Shown: positions 6,600-14,996, counted from the stretch's first letter. The stretch: DNA of 24,352 bases from Bacteroidales bacterium (GCA_031287245.1 JAITTD010000272.1:1-24352); one strand, 5' to 3'. Notes: generated from the letters alone by a model not told the origin. A program made the numbers and translations.

Positions 6600-8499
6600 T
6601 TTTCTTATCCTGTACTACCTTGTAGTTTTTAGTGTAACGGTAAATATTCAGATTGCTGTTGATGTGTCCGCCGGTGGAGTTGACTTTGGTAAAATGAAAA
6701 TCGGATTGGAGCGCAGGAAGTCTGAAACGGGAAATGCAATGACCGAAATTCTTCCCATACACCTTCACTGCCGAGCCAAAAAAAAGCATAATGTCATATC
6801 CCAAAAATGCGTGCTGAACAGGCAGGAGCGAATAACTTCCCTGCCTGTTCAAACTGGGTTCGGTGGCATAGTATTTCCGATATTGTTGCAAAAAACGCAA
6901 CACGTCTTTGCGGGAGTAGTCTATATAATAAGGCGTCGCAAAGCGAAATTCAACGTTATGCAGGTATTCCGGGTCAAGATTAATAAAATTCGTCCATACC
7001 GATAAACCGTAAAGATTCACCGGATAATCGCGCGTCGCAGCGTTGAGATGAGCCGCGATAATCGTGATGAAAACCTCATTGGAGGCGGTAACAATCACCA
7101 CATTTTTCGTTTTCTTTTTCAGATATTCAGGTGGCGTTTTAAGACTGTCCACCTTGAATTGATAAGTAGAAATCATAGAATCGGGCAGAATGGTCTTCAA
7201 TCTGTTGTGGTAAGCGTGAAAAAGCGTTTGGTCGGTTTCCGATTTGTTTCCGATAAGCGCCACTCTGATGCTGTCCCGCTGTCGGCTGATAATGTCCATC
7301 GTAGGTGCAATGGTACTCATAGCGCCGGTGGTCACTTGCATCAGATAAGGGCTGTTTTTTACCGATTCGATATTGACCGCTGTTGGAGAAACATAAAAAA
7401 TATGGTTTTCGGCTGCAAATTGGGCTGTTTTATCCACTAATTCCGTTTGAAACGGTCCGATCATCAAATCCATTTCCTTCATCAGCGGTTGACTGAGAAT
7501 TTTCTGTACTTCCAAGGTATCTCGCATAGTGTCAAACACATACACCTTTGCGTTAAACCCTGTTTTTTTGAGAGAATCAATCGCCAGCAAAGCGCCTTGG
7601 TAAAATTCGAGCGCTGTTTCGGAGTGAGGCGAAATCCAGTAGGTACCGTCTTTGCGGACATAACGCCCCTGCGCATCCTTAGTGAGAGAGGTATCGGAAA
7701 CAGCCGAGGCATTGTCCGACAGGAACAGCGGCAGCAACATGGCTATTTTAAAATTATTTTGCGCCACCGGAACACAATCCACCGAATCTTCTTCCAAATC
7801 TTTCCTGACAATCACCGTGTCCGTTTGCGATATTTCAACCGGTATGCCTATCGGTTTCATGTCGGGAAGCGGAATTTTGATTTTTTGCCCTGCGCGAAGG
7901 TCTTGAGAGCGGGAATTAATCACCGGATTAGCGTCAATCAATTGATTGACACTCAGATTGTATGATTTGGCGATGGAAAACAGCGTTTCGCGTTTTTGCA
8001 CCTCATGAATCCGAAATCCGTTATCGGCGTTGGAAGTTTGGGCATTTTGCTTCGGAATGGTGACTACCTGCCCCACTTGCAAGGGTGAATGTTCCAACTC
8101 TGGATTTTGCTTGTACAACTCCTCCTGCGTGAGGTGGTACTTCTGCATGAGCGAATATACCGTCTGTCCCTGTTCAGCAATATGATAGATGAACTGTGCT
8201 GACTCCAATTGCGTTTTGGCTGCTTCTGCACCGGTCGTTTTTTCGGGTATTTTCAGTTCTTCACCCACCCGAATGCTTTCCAAAGCCCCCGGATTGTTAA
8301 ATACAATATCTTTTTGCTGAATATTGTATGCCTTGCTAATAGAATACAAGGTTTCTCCCTGCTTTACAGTGTGCAGGTAATAGCTTTTTCCCTCTATCAC
8401 TGTTTTCTTTTTGGACACCGTCACAGTAACCTGTGCTTCAACGGTTTGTAAACAGAATACGGAAAATAACCCAACAATAAAAGTACGCAATAAATTCAT
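6589..8499 (-). CDS. Exported protein with three LysM domains and a type-1 periplasmic-binding fold
   Basis: Starting at the ATG at 8499, the 636-residue protein has a signal peptide (MNLLRTFIVGLFSVFCLQTVEA). Three LysM domains follow at about 40-85 (HTVKQGETLYSISKAYNI), 104-149 (HIAEQGQTVYSLMQKYHL) and 163-210 (HEVQKRETLFSIAKSYNL). From about residue 250 (FKIAMLLPLFLSD) to about 600 it resembles the Leu/Ile/Val-binding type of ABC-transporter receptor (ALEFYQGALLAIDSLKK, MIGPFQTE, VALIGNKSE). LysM domains bind GlcNAc in peptidoglycan, so the protein should sit on the wall in the periplasm. No ABC permease is nearby, so a transport role is unlikely; LpoA-like control of wall synthesis is a conceivable parallel, but this is only an analogy. 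A TTG start at 8523 is possible, but it would put the start inside the promoter box and spoil the signal peptide. Confidence 0.85.
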   Translation of the reverse strand: MNLLRTFIVGLFSVFCLQTVEAQVTVTVSKKKTVIEGKSYYLHTVKQGETLYSISKAYNIQQKDIVFNNPGALESIRVGEELKIPEKTTGAEAAKTQLESAQFIYHIAEQGQTVYSLMQKYHLTQEELYKQNPELEHSPLQVGQVVTIPKQNAQTSNADNGFRIHEVQKRETLFSIAKSYNLSVNQLIDANPVINSRSQDLRAGQKIKIPLPDMKPIGIPVEISQTDTVIVRKDLEEDSVDCVPVAQNNFKIAMLLPLFLSDNASAVSDTSLTKDAQGRYVRKDGTYWISPHSETALEFYQGALLAIDSLKKTGFNAKVYVFDTMRDTLEVQKILSQPLMKEMDLMIGPFQTELVDKTAQFAAENHIFYVSPTAVNIESVKNSPYLMQVTTGAMSTIAPTMDIISRQRDSIRVALIGNKSETDQTLFHAYHNRLKTILPDSMISTYQFKVDSLKTPPEYLKKKTKNVVIVTASNEVFITIIAAHLNAATRDYPVNLYGLSVWTNFINLDPEYLHNVEFRFATPYYIDYSRKDVLRFLQQYRKYYATEPSLNRQGSYSLLPVQHAFLGYDIMLFFGSAVKVYGKNFGHCISRFRLPALQSDFHFTKVNSTGGHINSNLNIYRYTKNYKVVQDKKSEN

Positions 8500-8520
8500 G
8501 CCAGCGAAATTTTGACAGTG

Positions 8521-8528
8521 CAAAAGTA
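8521..8528 (-). promoter_or_regulatory. -7 element of the LysM gene
   Basis: On the minus strand this reads TACTTTTG, a full TAnnTTTG match, 21 bp upstream of the ATG at 8499. It supports choosing that ATG over the upstream TTG at 8523. No good -33 box is seen. Confidence 0.5.
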
Positions 8529-8625
8529 ATGATTTTTCAGATAATTTAACATATTTTCGGCTTTTTTTTGAGGCGACACAGATGCAACGAAATTACGTAG
8601 ATTTTTCATTGTCAATGACATCTGT

Positions 8626-8665
8626 TATTTTTGATACCTTCTTGGCTCTGCTCATATCAAAAATA
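8626..8665. promoter_or_regulatory. 11-bp perfect inverted repeat, candidate operator
   Basis: TATTTTTGATA (8626-8636) and TATCAAAAATA (8655-8665) are exact reverse complements separated by 18 bp. Each arm contains TATTTTTG, a match to the -7 consensus, one on each strand. The element could be an operator between the two divergent units or a pair of facing weak promoters. Confidence 0.5.
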
Positions 8666-8739
8666 TTTTCTGCAAAAATAATAAAATTTTAAAAACTACC
8701 CTATTTTAGCCGGAAAAAATAATTATTTTGCATAAATAC

Positions 8740-8770
8740 TTTGATATTATCATTTTTATATGTATATTTA
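8740..8770 (+). promoter_or_regulatory. Promoter candidate for the glycogen operon
   Basis: TTTG (8740-8743), exactly 19 bp, then TATATTTA (8763-8770). This fits the Bacteroidota -33/-7 layout with one mismatch in the -7 box. Transcription would start near 8777 and give a leader of about 64 nt. Confidence 0.55.
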
Positions 8771-8789
8771 ACAATTGAATTTATGCGTT

Positions 8790-8816
8790 TCGTTTTCGCT
8801 AAATTTTTGAAAACGA
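8790..8816 (+). promoter_or_regulatory. Leader hairpin before the glycogen debranching gene
   Basis: TCGTTTTC (8790-8797) pairs exactly with GAAAACGA (8809-8816) around an 11-nt loop, ending 24 bp before the ATG at 8841. It would lie in the 5' leader of the operon if the promoter at 8740-8770 is right. It could affect translation or mRNA stability, or act as a DNA operator. Confidence 0.45.
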
Positions 8817-8840
8817 GAGCATTATATAAAAATTTGTACT

Positions 8841-10793
8841 ATGAGTTATCTGAATTTTGATAAAATCCAATTGGCTAATTTAGAATATTCTCTGAACAGA
8901 GAGATGATTCGTTCCAACAGAGGTGGTTCATTCTGCAACACAACCATCATCGGTTGCAATACAAGAAAGTACCATGGCTTGCTGGTTAGTCCCGTTGAAC
9001 AGTTTGAAAATAAGCGATATGTGTTTTTATCGTCATTGGATGAAACGATCGTTCAACACGATAACGAATTTAATTTGGGCATACATAAATACGATGACGA
9101 AATTTATGACCCCAAGGGACATAAATATGTCGTTGATTTTTCTGCAGACACAGTCGCCAGCGTGTTATACAGGGTTGGAGGAGTCATTCTTCGCAAGGAA
9201 AGCCTGTTGCTTGACCAAAAGGAGCAAATCCTTATCCGCTATGAGCTGATGGACGCCCATTCCCCTACCATACTGCGATTTCGCCCGTTTTTGGCTTTTC
9301 GCGATATGCACAGCCTTACCCATGCCAACCTTGACGCCAATACCCGCGTGAAATCCGTTAAAAACGGCATTGTCAGCAAGATGTACGCAGGGCTTCCGGC
9401 GTTGTATATGCAATTTTCCAAAGACGTTGAGTTTGTGCCTGTGCCCGACTGGTTTTACGGCATAGCGTATCCAAAAGAACAGGAACGCGGCTACGATTAT
9501 CGCGAAGATTTATTTGTGCCGGGTTATTTTGAACTGGAAATTAAAAAAGGCGAATCTATTATTTTCTCGGCAAGCCTGAGCGAAGAAAATCCTGCCTCGT
9601 TCAAACGCTCGTTTTCCTTCTATTTCGAGCGCCGGATGCCGCGGGCGAGTTATCTGCACTGCCTCAACAACGCTGCACAGCAATTCATTGTGCGCAACAA
9701 GGACAACAGCACGGAAGTGATTGCAGGCTATCCATGGTTTGGCGTGTGGGGGCGCGATACTTTCATCGCTCTGCCGGGCATCACCTTGGGCATTGATGAC
9801 AAGAAAACCTGTAAGGAAGTGCTTGACACTATGATTAACCGCATGGAAGGCGGACTGTTCCCCAATATGGGCAGTCGCGAAAATCCGGCGTTCAACTCCG
9901 TCGATGCCCCTTTGTGGTTTTTCTCTGCCGTGCAGCAATATGCAGGCTATACAGGCGATCAACAGGCGGTATGGAAGCAATATGGCACTCCGATGAAAGC
10001 CATCCTTGCTAATTTTCGCAACGGCTCATTGCCTTACAATATCAGAATGCACGACAACGGCTTGATATATGCAGGGCAGGAAGGCAAAGCGCTCACATGG
10101 ATGGATGCGGTGGTAAACGGCGTTCCGCAAACACCGCGAATCGGCTATCCTGTGGAAATACAAGCGTTGTGGTACAACGCCATCCTGTTTTCACTTGAAT
10201 TGGCGAAAGAAGCCGGCGACAAAAAGTTTATCGGCGAATGGAAAGAGTTGCCCGCACTCATTGCCGACTCGTTTGTAAAATTATTCTGGGACGAAGAACG
10301 CGGTTATCTGGCGGATGTGGTCAACAACGGCTTGAAGGACTGGTCAATACGACCGAATCAGGTATTTGCCACTTCGCTGCCCTACAGTCCCGTCAGTGAT
10401 GAAATCAAGAAATCGGTGCTGGATGTGGTGAATACTCAGTTGGTCACCACACGGGGGCTACGGACACTGTCGCCGGAAGACCCCAAATATATCGGCATCT
10501 ACGAAGGCTCGCAGGAGTCGCGGGATGCTGCCTACCATCAAGGGACGGTGTGGCCATGGCTGCTTGAAGGGTTCAGCATGGGATGGCTGCGGGTGCACAA
10601 AAAATCAGGAGTCGCCTATATCGAAAGTCTGTTACATGGCTTTGAAGAGGAGATGATGCAGCATGGCATCGGCACCATATCCGAGATATATAATGGCGAT
10701 CCGCCGCATCAGGCTAAGGGAGCCATTTCTCAGGCTTGGAGCGTAGGCGCCCTGCTGTCGATGGTCAAACTGGTTGAAAAATATAGTCAATAA
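8841..10793 (+). CDS. Amylo-alpha-1,6-glucosidase (glycogen debranching enzyme, bacterial/archaeal type)
   Basis: The 650-residue protein hydrolyses alpha-1,6 branch glucose of glycogen. The N-terminal beta-sandwich (about 1-230) opens with the family signature RSNRGGSFCNTTIIGCNTRKYHGLLVS. The catalytic (alpha/alpha)6 barrel (about 275-650) has YPWFGVWGRDTFIALPGITL (from Y297, with W303-G-R-D306), DAPLWFFSAVQQY, and GTVWPWLLEGF near the end. Length is normal for the single-activity family usually placed in GH133. No signal peptide is present, so it is cytoplasmic. It heads a tight operon with a GT4 and a GH57, a grouping known from Bacteroidota glycogen metabolism. Confidence 0.92.
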   Translation: MSYLNFDKIQLANLEYSLNREMIRSNRGGSFCNTTIIGCNTRKYHGLLVSPVEQFENKRYVFLSSLDETIVQHDNEFNLGIHKYDDEIYDPKGHKYVVDFSADTVASVLYRVGGVILRKESLLLDQKEQILIRYELMDAHSPTILRFRPFLAFRDMHSLTHANLDANTRVKSVKNGIVSKMYAGLPALYMQFSKDVEFVPVPDWFYGIAYPKEQERGYDYREDLFVPGYFELEIKKGESIIFSASLSEENPASFKRSFSFYFERRMPRASYLHCLNNAAQQFIVRNKDNSTEVIAGYPWFGVWGRDTFIALPGITLGIDDKKTCKEVLDTMINRMEGGLFPNMGSRENPAFNSVDAPLWFFSAVQQYAGYTGDQQAVWKQYGTPMKAILANFRNGSLPYNIRMHDNGLIYAGQEGKALTWMDAVVNGVPQTPRIGYPVEIQALWYNAILFSLELAKEAGDKKFIGEWKELPALIADSFVKLFWDEERGYLADVVNNGLKDWSIRPNQVFATSLPYSPVSDEIKKSVLDVVNTQLVTTRGLRTLSPEDPKYIGIYEGSQESRDAAYHQGTVWPWLLEGFSMGWLRVHKKSGVAYIESLLHGFEEEMMQHGIGTISEIYNGDPPHQAKGAISQAWSVGALLSMVKLVEKYSQ

Positions 10794-10834
10794 GCGATGA
10801 ATGACGGTTATCATCAATAAATAAACTGTGTGTT

Positions 10835-12118
10835 ATGAAAGTTTTAATGTTTGGATGGGAATTTCCACCGCACATTTCGGGAGGTCTGGGTACAGCCTGT
10901 TACGGATTGACGAAAGGCTTGTCCACCTTTTCCGACATCGAAGTGCTGTTTGTGGTGCCCAAAGCATTCGGCGACGAGTCGCAACAGAGTAAAATCGAAC
11001 TGATTGGAGCCAATAATATCCCTGTGCGCATACAGGATGTACGTTTTGCCGGATTTTTGAAAGGATTGCAAACGATTGAAGTGGGTGTCAATCTGCTGCC
11101 ATACGTGGATCCGGATTTTTACGACCAGTATTCCGATTATGTGGAGTCCGGAGAAAACAGGTTCATCACATCCGATTTCAATGGGAAGTTCCAGTTTTCG
11201 GGAGGCTACGGCAAAAATATGATACAGGAAATAGCCAATTACGCGGTAGTAGCCACATCCATTGCCCTCAACAATGACTTTGACATGATTCACGCCCACG
11301 ACTGGCTTTGCTACCCTGCGGGAATTGCAGCCAAACATGTTTCGGGCAAACCGTTAGTCATTCACGTGCACGCTACCGATTTCGACCGTAGCGGCGGCAA
11401 TGTCAATCCTGTGGTGTTCAATATTGAGAAACAGGGGATGGAGGTTGCCGATAAAATCATCACAGTGAGCAATTTCACACGAAATATTGTCATTGAGAAG
11501 TACCATATTGATCCCGCCAAAGTGGTAACGGTTTATAACGCTGTGGAACCGGTGGAAGACTCGGATGCAGACTTAAAAAAGTTTGACGAAAAAATCGTCA
11601 CTTTTCTCGGTCGCATCACCATGCAGAAGGGACCGGAATACTTTATAGAAGCGGCAAATCTGGTGCTCAAAAAGATGGACAATGTGCGTTTTGTGATGGC
11701 GGGCAGCGGCGATATGATGCACAAAATGATACGTCGAGCCGCAAGGTTGGGCATCATGGACAAGTTCAACTTCACCGGTTTCCTGCGGGGCGATGACGTC
11801 TATAAGATGTTCCACCTGAGTGATGTGTATGTGATGCCCTCTATTTCCGAGCCATTCGGCATTTCACCTTTGGAAGCGATGCAATCCAATGTGCCGGTCA
11901 TCATTTCCCGCCAATCGGGTGTATCGGAAATTCTGCAACACGCCATCAAGATTGACTTTTGGGATACACACGCCATGGCAGACGCCATCTACGGTATTCT
12001 CAACTATCCGGCATTGCACAATGTCTTTCAAAAACAGGGCAAACAGGAAGTGAATGAACTAAAATGGGAATTTTCTGCCAAAAACGTCAGAAATGTATAT
12101 TTAAGTGTAAACTCGTAA
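10835..12118 (+). CDS. GT4 glycosyltransferase, glycogen-synthase-like
   Basis: The 427-residue GT-B enzyme opens with MKVLMFGWEFPPHISGGLGT, the N-terminal sugar-nucleotide/glucan loop shared with glycogen and starch synthases. HAHDWLCYPAGIAA follows, and the C-terminal half has FLGRITMQKGPEYFIEAA, the FTGFLRGDDVYKMFHLSDVY strand, and SEPFGISPLEAMQSNVPVI with the catalytic-site E-x7-E motif. It most likely elongates glycogen from a nucleotide-glucose donor in the cytoplasm. The place in the operon, 41 bp after the debranching gene and 12 bp before GH57, supports this. A GT4 acting on a different glucan or a maltosyl acceptor cannot be excluded. Confidence 0.88.
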   Translation: MKVLMFGWEFPPHISGGLGTACYGLTKGLSTFSDIEVLFVVPKAFGDESQQSKIELIGANNIPVRIQDVRFAGFLKGLQTIEVGVNLLPYVDPDFYDQYSDYVESGENRFITSDFNGKFQFSGGYGKNMIQEIANYAVVATSIALNNDFDMIHAHDWLCYPAGIAAKHVSGKPLVIHVHATDFDRSGGNVNPVVFNIEKQGMEVADKIITVSNFTRNIVIEKYHIDPAKVVTVYNAVEPVEDSDADLKKFDEKIVTFLGRITMQKGPEYFIEAANLVLKKMDNVRFVMAGSGDMMHKMIRRAARLGIMDKFNFTGFLRGDDVYKMFHLSDVYVMPSISEPFGISPLEAMQSNVPVIISRQSGVSEILQHAIKIDFWDTHAMADAIYGILNYPALHNVFQKQGKQEVNELKWEFSAKNVRNVYLSVNS

Positions 12119-12130
12119 AAAACAATGTAT

Positions 12131-13630
12131 ATGAAGAAAATATGTCTTAATTTTCAAATACACCAACCTTTTCGGTTGAAAAGATACCGCTTTTTCAATA
12201 TCAACAGCGACCACTATTATTATGACGACTACGCCAACGAGTCCTACGTGCGACGTTTGTCTGATATGGCGTATCTTCCGGCAAACAGAGTGTTGCTGGA
12301 TGCTATCAAAGAACACAAGGGAAAACTGAAAGTGTCGTTCCTGATTTCGGGCACAGCGCTTGACCAGTTTGAGTTGTATGCACCCGATGTGCTGGACAGT
12401 TTCCGCACCCTGGCAGATACGGGATGCATCGAATTTATTGGCGGTACGGACGCTCATTCCCTGGCATCGCTGACCAACAAAGAAGAATTTGCGGTGCAGG
12501 TGCAGGCACACAAAGAAAAAATTATGCGGCACTTCGGGAAACCGGTCAGCAAGGTGTTTTGCAACAGCAATATGCTTTACAGCAACGACACAGGAGCCAA
12601 TATTGAGGAAATGGGATTTCAGGGCGTATTGACCGAAGGCGCCAAACACATACTCGGATGGAAAAGTCCGAATTACGTGTATTGCTCGGCTACCAACCCG
12701 AAGTTGAAAATCCTGCTGCGCAACTACAAACTGAGCGACGATATTCGTTTCAACTTTTCCAATACAGCATGGGACCAGTATCCGCTCACTGCCGACAAGT
12801 TTGTACATTGGCTGGATATGCTTGACAACAAGGAAGAAGTAGTGAATCTTTCGCTGGATTATGCCACTTTTGGCGAAAAGCAATATGCTTCCAGCGGCAT
12901 CTTTGAATTTCTGTATCATTTCATCCAACTCGCCATCAAGAAAAAGTTCAGTTTTACCTTTGCCGAAGAGTTGTTGACACTTCAACCGATTGCCCCCATC
13001 AGCATGCGCTATCCTGTTTCGTGGACTGACGAGGAACGCGACATTACGGCATGGCAGGGTAACGAATTGCAGGTGGAAGCCTTCAACAAATTGTATGCCC
13101 TGCACGAGCGGGTGAAACAGACGCCCAATCCGAAACTGAAAATCGACTGGAAATACCTGCAAACGAGCGACCATTTCCGGTTTATGAGCACCAAATTCTA
13201 TTCCACAGGACGCCGTACGCCATACAATCCTTACGAATCGCCTTATGATGCGTTCATCAATTATATGAATGTGTTGTCTGACTTCGCCTTGCAGTTGCAG
13301 AAAGTGGCTGCACCGACTGCCCGGATTGACGTGGATGCCTTACAAACCAAGTTAGCCGAAAAGGAAAAGGAATTAGAAAAAACCAAACTTCAACTTGACC
13401 GTTTGCGCACTACCATTGCCAAAGCGATGAACGACGAGCCGGAAGAAGAACCGGTAAAAAAAGCAGCAACCAAGAAAACGGCAACCAAGAAAGCGGCATC
13501 GACCAAACCGGTAGCGGCTAAAAAAGCGGTCACTGCGGCAAAAGCATCGACCGTCAAAACGAAAAAAACGGAAACCAAGGCGAAAGAAACAAAAACAAAA
13601 GAGGCAAAAACAAAGACGACAAAACCATGA
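12131..13630 (+). CDS. GH57 family amylase-like protein with a Lys/Ala/Thr-rich tail
   Basis: The ATG at 12131 (MKKICLNFQIHQPF) is preferred to the ATG at 12125, which would add only Met-Tyr. GH57 markers: HQPF near residue 10 (region 1); GFQGVLTEGAKHILGWKSP with the expected Glu nucleophile E169 (region 3); LSLDYATFGEKQY with the expected acid/base D243 (region 4); and the C-terminal helical domain WTDEERDITAWQGNELQVEAFNKLY. Substitutions around region 2 (GGTDAHSLASL) and region 4 (K where many amylases have His) make the exact specificity uncertain. After about residue 400 comes a helical, coiled-coil-like stretch (KLAEKEKELEKTKLQLDRL), then about 60 residues made almost entirely of K, A, T, V, E, like histone H1 or AlgP tails. 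The protein is cytoplasmic and acts on alpha-glucan with its operon partners. Confidence 0.88.
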   Translation: MKKICLNFQIHQPFRLKRYRFFNINSDHYYYDDYANESYVRRLSDMAYLPANRVLLDAIKEHKGKLKVSFLISGTALDQFELYAPDVLDSFRTLADTGCIEFIGGTDAHSLASLTNKEEFAVQVQAHKEKIMRHFGKPVSKVFCNSNMLYSNDTGANIEEMGFQGVLTEGAKHILGWKSPNYVYCSATNPKLKILLRNYKLSDDIRFNFSNTAWDQYPLTADKFVHWLDMLDNKEEVVNLSLDYATFGEKQYASSGIFEFLYHFIQLAIKKKFSFTFAEELLTLQPIAPISMRYPVSWTDEERDITAWQGNELQVEAFNKLYALHERVKQTPNPKLKIDWKYLQTSDHFRFMSTKFYSTGRRTPYNPYESPYDAFINYMNVLSDFALQLQKVAAPTARIDVDALQTKLAEKEKELEKTKLQLDRLRTTIAKAMNDEPEEEPVKKAATKKTATKKAASTKPVAAKKAVTAAKASTVKTKKTETKAKETKTKEAKTKTTKP

Positions 13631-13655
13631 TATAACCCGGGTTAAATAACATCGA

Positions 13656-14435
13656 ATGAGGATAGTAATGACAGGAGCGGGAAATCTCGCCACACATTTG
13701 TCAAAAGCGTTGCAGGACGCAGGGAATGACGTATGTCAAATATTCAGTCGCACGGAAAAGTCGGCTATGAGGCTTGCCAGAATGTTGAAGACCGTTTATA
13801 CTACGAATTTTGACAGGATGATTCGCGACGCAGATTTGTATATCGTAGCCATCAGTGACGATGCCATTGCGAAAGCCGTATCCAAACTTCCTTTCACGGA
13901 ATCACTGGTGGTGCATACCGCGGGCAGCATATCCATCAACGTGTTTGCCGACAAAATGCACAATTACGGCGTGCTGTACCCTTTGCAGTCATTTTCAAAA
14001 GACTGCCATGTTAATTTTTCCGAAATCCCCCTGTTTTTGGAAGCCAACACAGCGGAAAACCTGACAACGCTTCGTTCCATTGCAACATCATTATCCGCCA
14101 AAGTGTATGAACTAACGTCCGAAAAGCGATTGAGTTTGCATCTGGCTGCCGTGTTCGGAGCTAATTTCGCGAACAGTCTGTATGCCGTTGCAGCGCAGAT
14201 AGTACAGGAAGCCGGATTGCCGTTTGACGTTTTGGCGCCCTTGCTGCAACAAACGGTCGATAAAGCCATCGCATCCGGTCATCCGGCACAGGTGCAAACG
14301 GGTCCCGCTGCACGCAACAACCAACAAGTGATGCAAAAACACCTTGAGATGCTGCACACCCACCCCGACTGGCGGCAATTGTACCGACAACTGTCCGATT
14401 GTATTCAAAATCAGCAAAACGCCGTGCGTTTTTAG
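13656..14435 (+). CDS. Rossmann-fold NAD(P)-binding / DUF2520 protein
   Basis: The 259-residue protein has an N-terminal dinucleotide-binding fold (MRIVMTGAGNLATHLSKALQ, with Ala in the G-x-G-x-x-G/A position, about 1-120). The C-terminal DUF2520 helical domain (about 130-255) has the marker segment RLSLHLAAVFGANFANSLYA and TGPAARNN. It resembles ketopantoate/pyrroline-carboxylate reductase-like dehydrogenases, but the substrate is unknown. It starts 25 bp after the GH57 stop and ends 21 bp before the sigma factor, so it is in the same operon. In other Bacteroidota, from memory, it sits with KdsC-like and Maf genes, which are missing here. Confidence 0.85.
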   Translation: MRIVMTGAGNLATHLSKALQDAGNDVCQIFSRTEKSAMRLARMLKTVYTTNFDRMIRDADLYIVAISDDAIAKAVSKLPFTESLVVHTAGSISINVFADKMHNYGVLYPLQSFSKDCHVNFSEIPLFLEANTAENLTTLRSIATSLSAKVYELTSEKRLSLHLAAVFGANFANSLYAVAAQIVQEAGLPFDVLAPLLQQTVDKAIASGHPAQVQTGPAARNNQQVMQKHLEMLHTHPDWRQLYRQLSDCIQNQQNAVRF

Positions 14436-14456
14436 TCAACTTGAAAAATACCGACA

Positions 14457-14996
14457 GTGAAGGACAAAGATGAACTTAGGGACTTGCTGATACGCCTGCA
14501 AAATTCAAATCATCAAGCGTTCTCTGATCTGTTTAAGAGATACAGTCAACATCTCTATTTTTTCTGTTGCAAGAGTTTATCCAAAGAAGATGCGGAAGAA
14601 ATAACGCAGAATGTGTTTATGACTGTTTGGGAAAACCGCCAAAACATAGACCCTTCATATTCCTTTTCCTCCTATTTGTTCTCCATTGCAAAACATCAGA
14701 TATACAATGCCATTAGAAGTAAAATAGTGCAAAAATCTTTTGTGGAGAAATATCTGCAACAAACAGATGAGATAGAAATTCCTCAAGAATATGACGATAC
14801 TGTTGAGAAAATGCACGAAAAGTTGAAGCAAGGCATCCGGAATTTGCCCGACAAGCAACGGGAAATATTTATGATGAGTCGTACTTACCGAATAAGCTAT
14901 AAAGAAATCGCCGAGAAACTCGGAATATCCGAAAATACAGTCGATACCTCCATCCGTCGAAGTTTGCAAGTGCTGCGACGTTTAATTCGGTTGTGA
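14457..14996 (+). CDS. ECF-type RNA polymerase sigma factor (sigma-70 family)
   Basis: The 179-residue protein has region 2 (FSDLFKRYSQHLYFFCCKSL through EEITQNVFMTVWENRQNI and SYLFSIAKHQIYNAIRSK, about 20-85) and region 4 (LPDKQREIFMMSRTYRISYKEIAEKLGISENTVDTSIRRSL, about 125-175, helix-turn-helix). It fits the Bacteroidota FecI-like ECF group. The GTG at 14457 is the only start that keeps the whole of region 2. These factors are usually followed by a FecR anti-sigma gene and then susC/susD genes. Here neither exists and the next gene is GH97, 308 bp on. Regulation by an anti-sigma elsewhere, or by transcription level, is inferred. Confidence 0.92.
   Translation: MKDKDELRDLLIRLQNSNHQAFSDLFKRYSQHLYFFCCKSLSKEDAEEITQNVFMTVWENRQNIDPSYSFSSYLFSIAKHQIYNAIRSKIVQKSFVEKYLQQTDEIEIPQEYDDTVEKMHEKLKQGIRNLPDKQREIFMMSRTYRISYKEIAEKLGISENTVDTSIRRSLQVLRRLIRL

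Larger units (their letters stand above)
8500..8840. other. 341-bp divergent intergenic region
   Basis: No gene is seen. The region is very AT-rich and separates the LysM gene (minus) from the glycogen operon (plus). It contains the LysM promoter (8521-8528), the dyad 8626-8665, a promoter candidate for the glycogen operon (8740-8770) and a leader hairpin (8790-8816), each listed separately. A 13-bp odd palindrome TCATTG-T-CAATGA lies at 8606-8618. Confidence 0.6.

Noticed and set aside
8500..8523. TTG start for the LysM protein
   Set aside because: It overlaps the -7 element and adds residues before a good signal peptide; the ATG at 8499 is preferred.
12101..13174. 357-codon open frame on the minus strand
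   Set aside because: It is exactly antisense to the GH57 gene, has no recognisable domain, and has the low-complexity Phe/His/Val composition of an antisense shadow.
13633..13644. 12-bp palindrome TAACCCGGGTTA between GH57 and DUF2520 genes
   Set aside because: It is short, lacks a T tract and lies inside an operon; it may be a weak hairpin, but nothing supports a function.
13373..13693. Phe/Arg/Cys-rich minus-strand frame
   Set aside because: It is the complement of the Lys/Ala/Thr-rich GH57 tail, which automatically yields a long open antisense frame.
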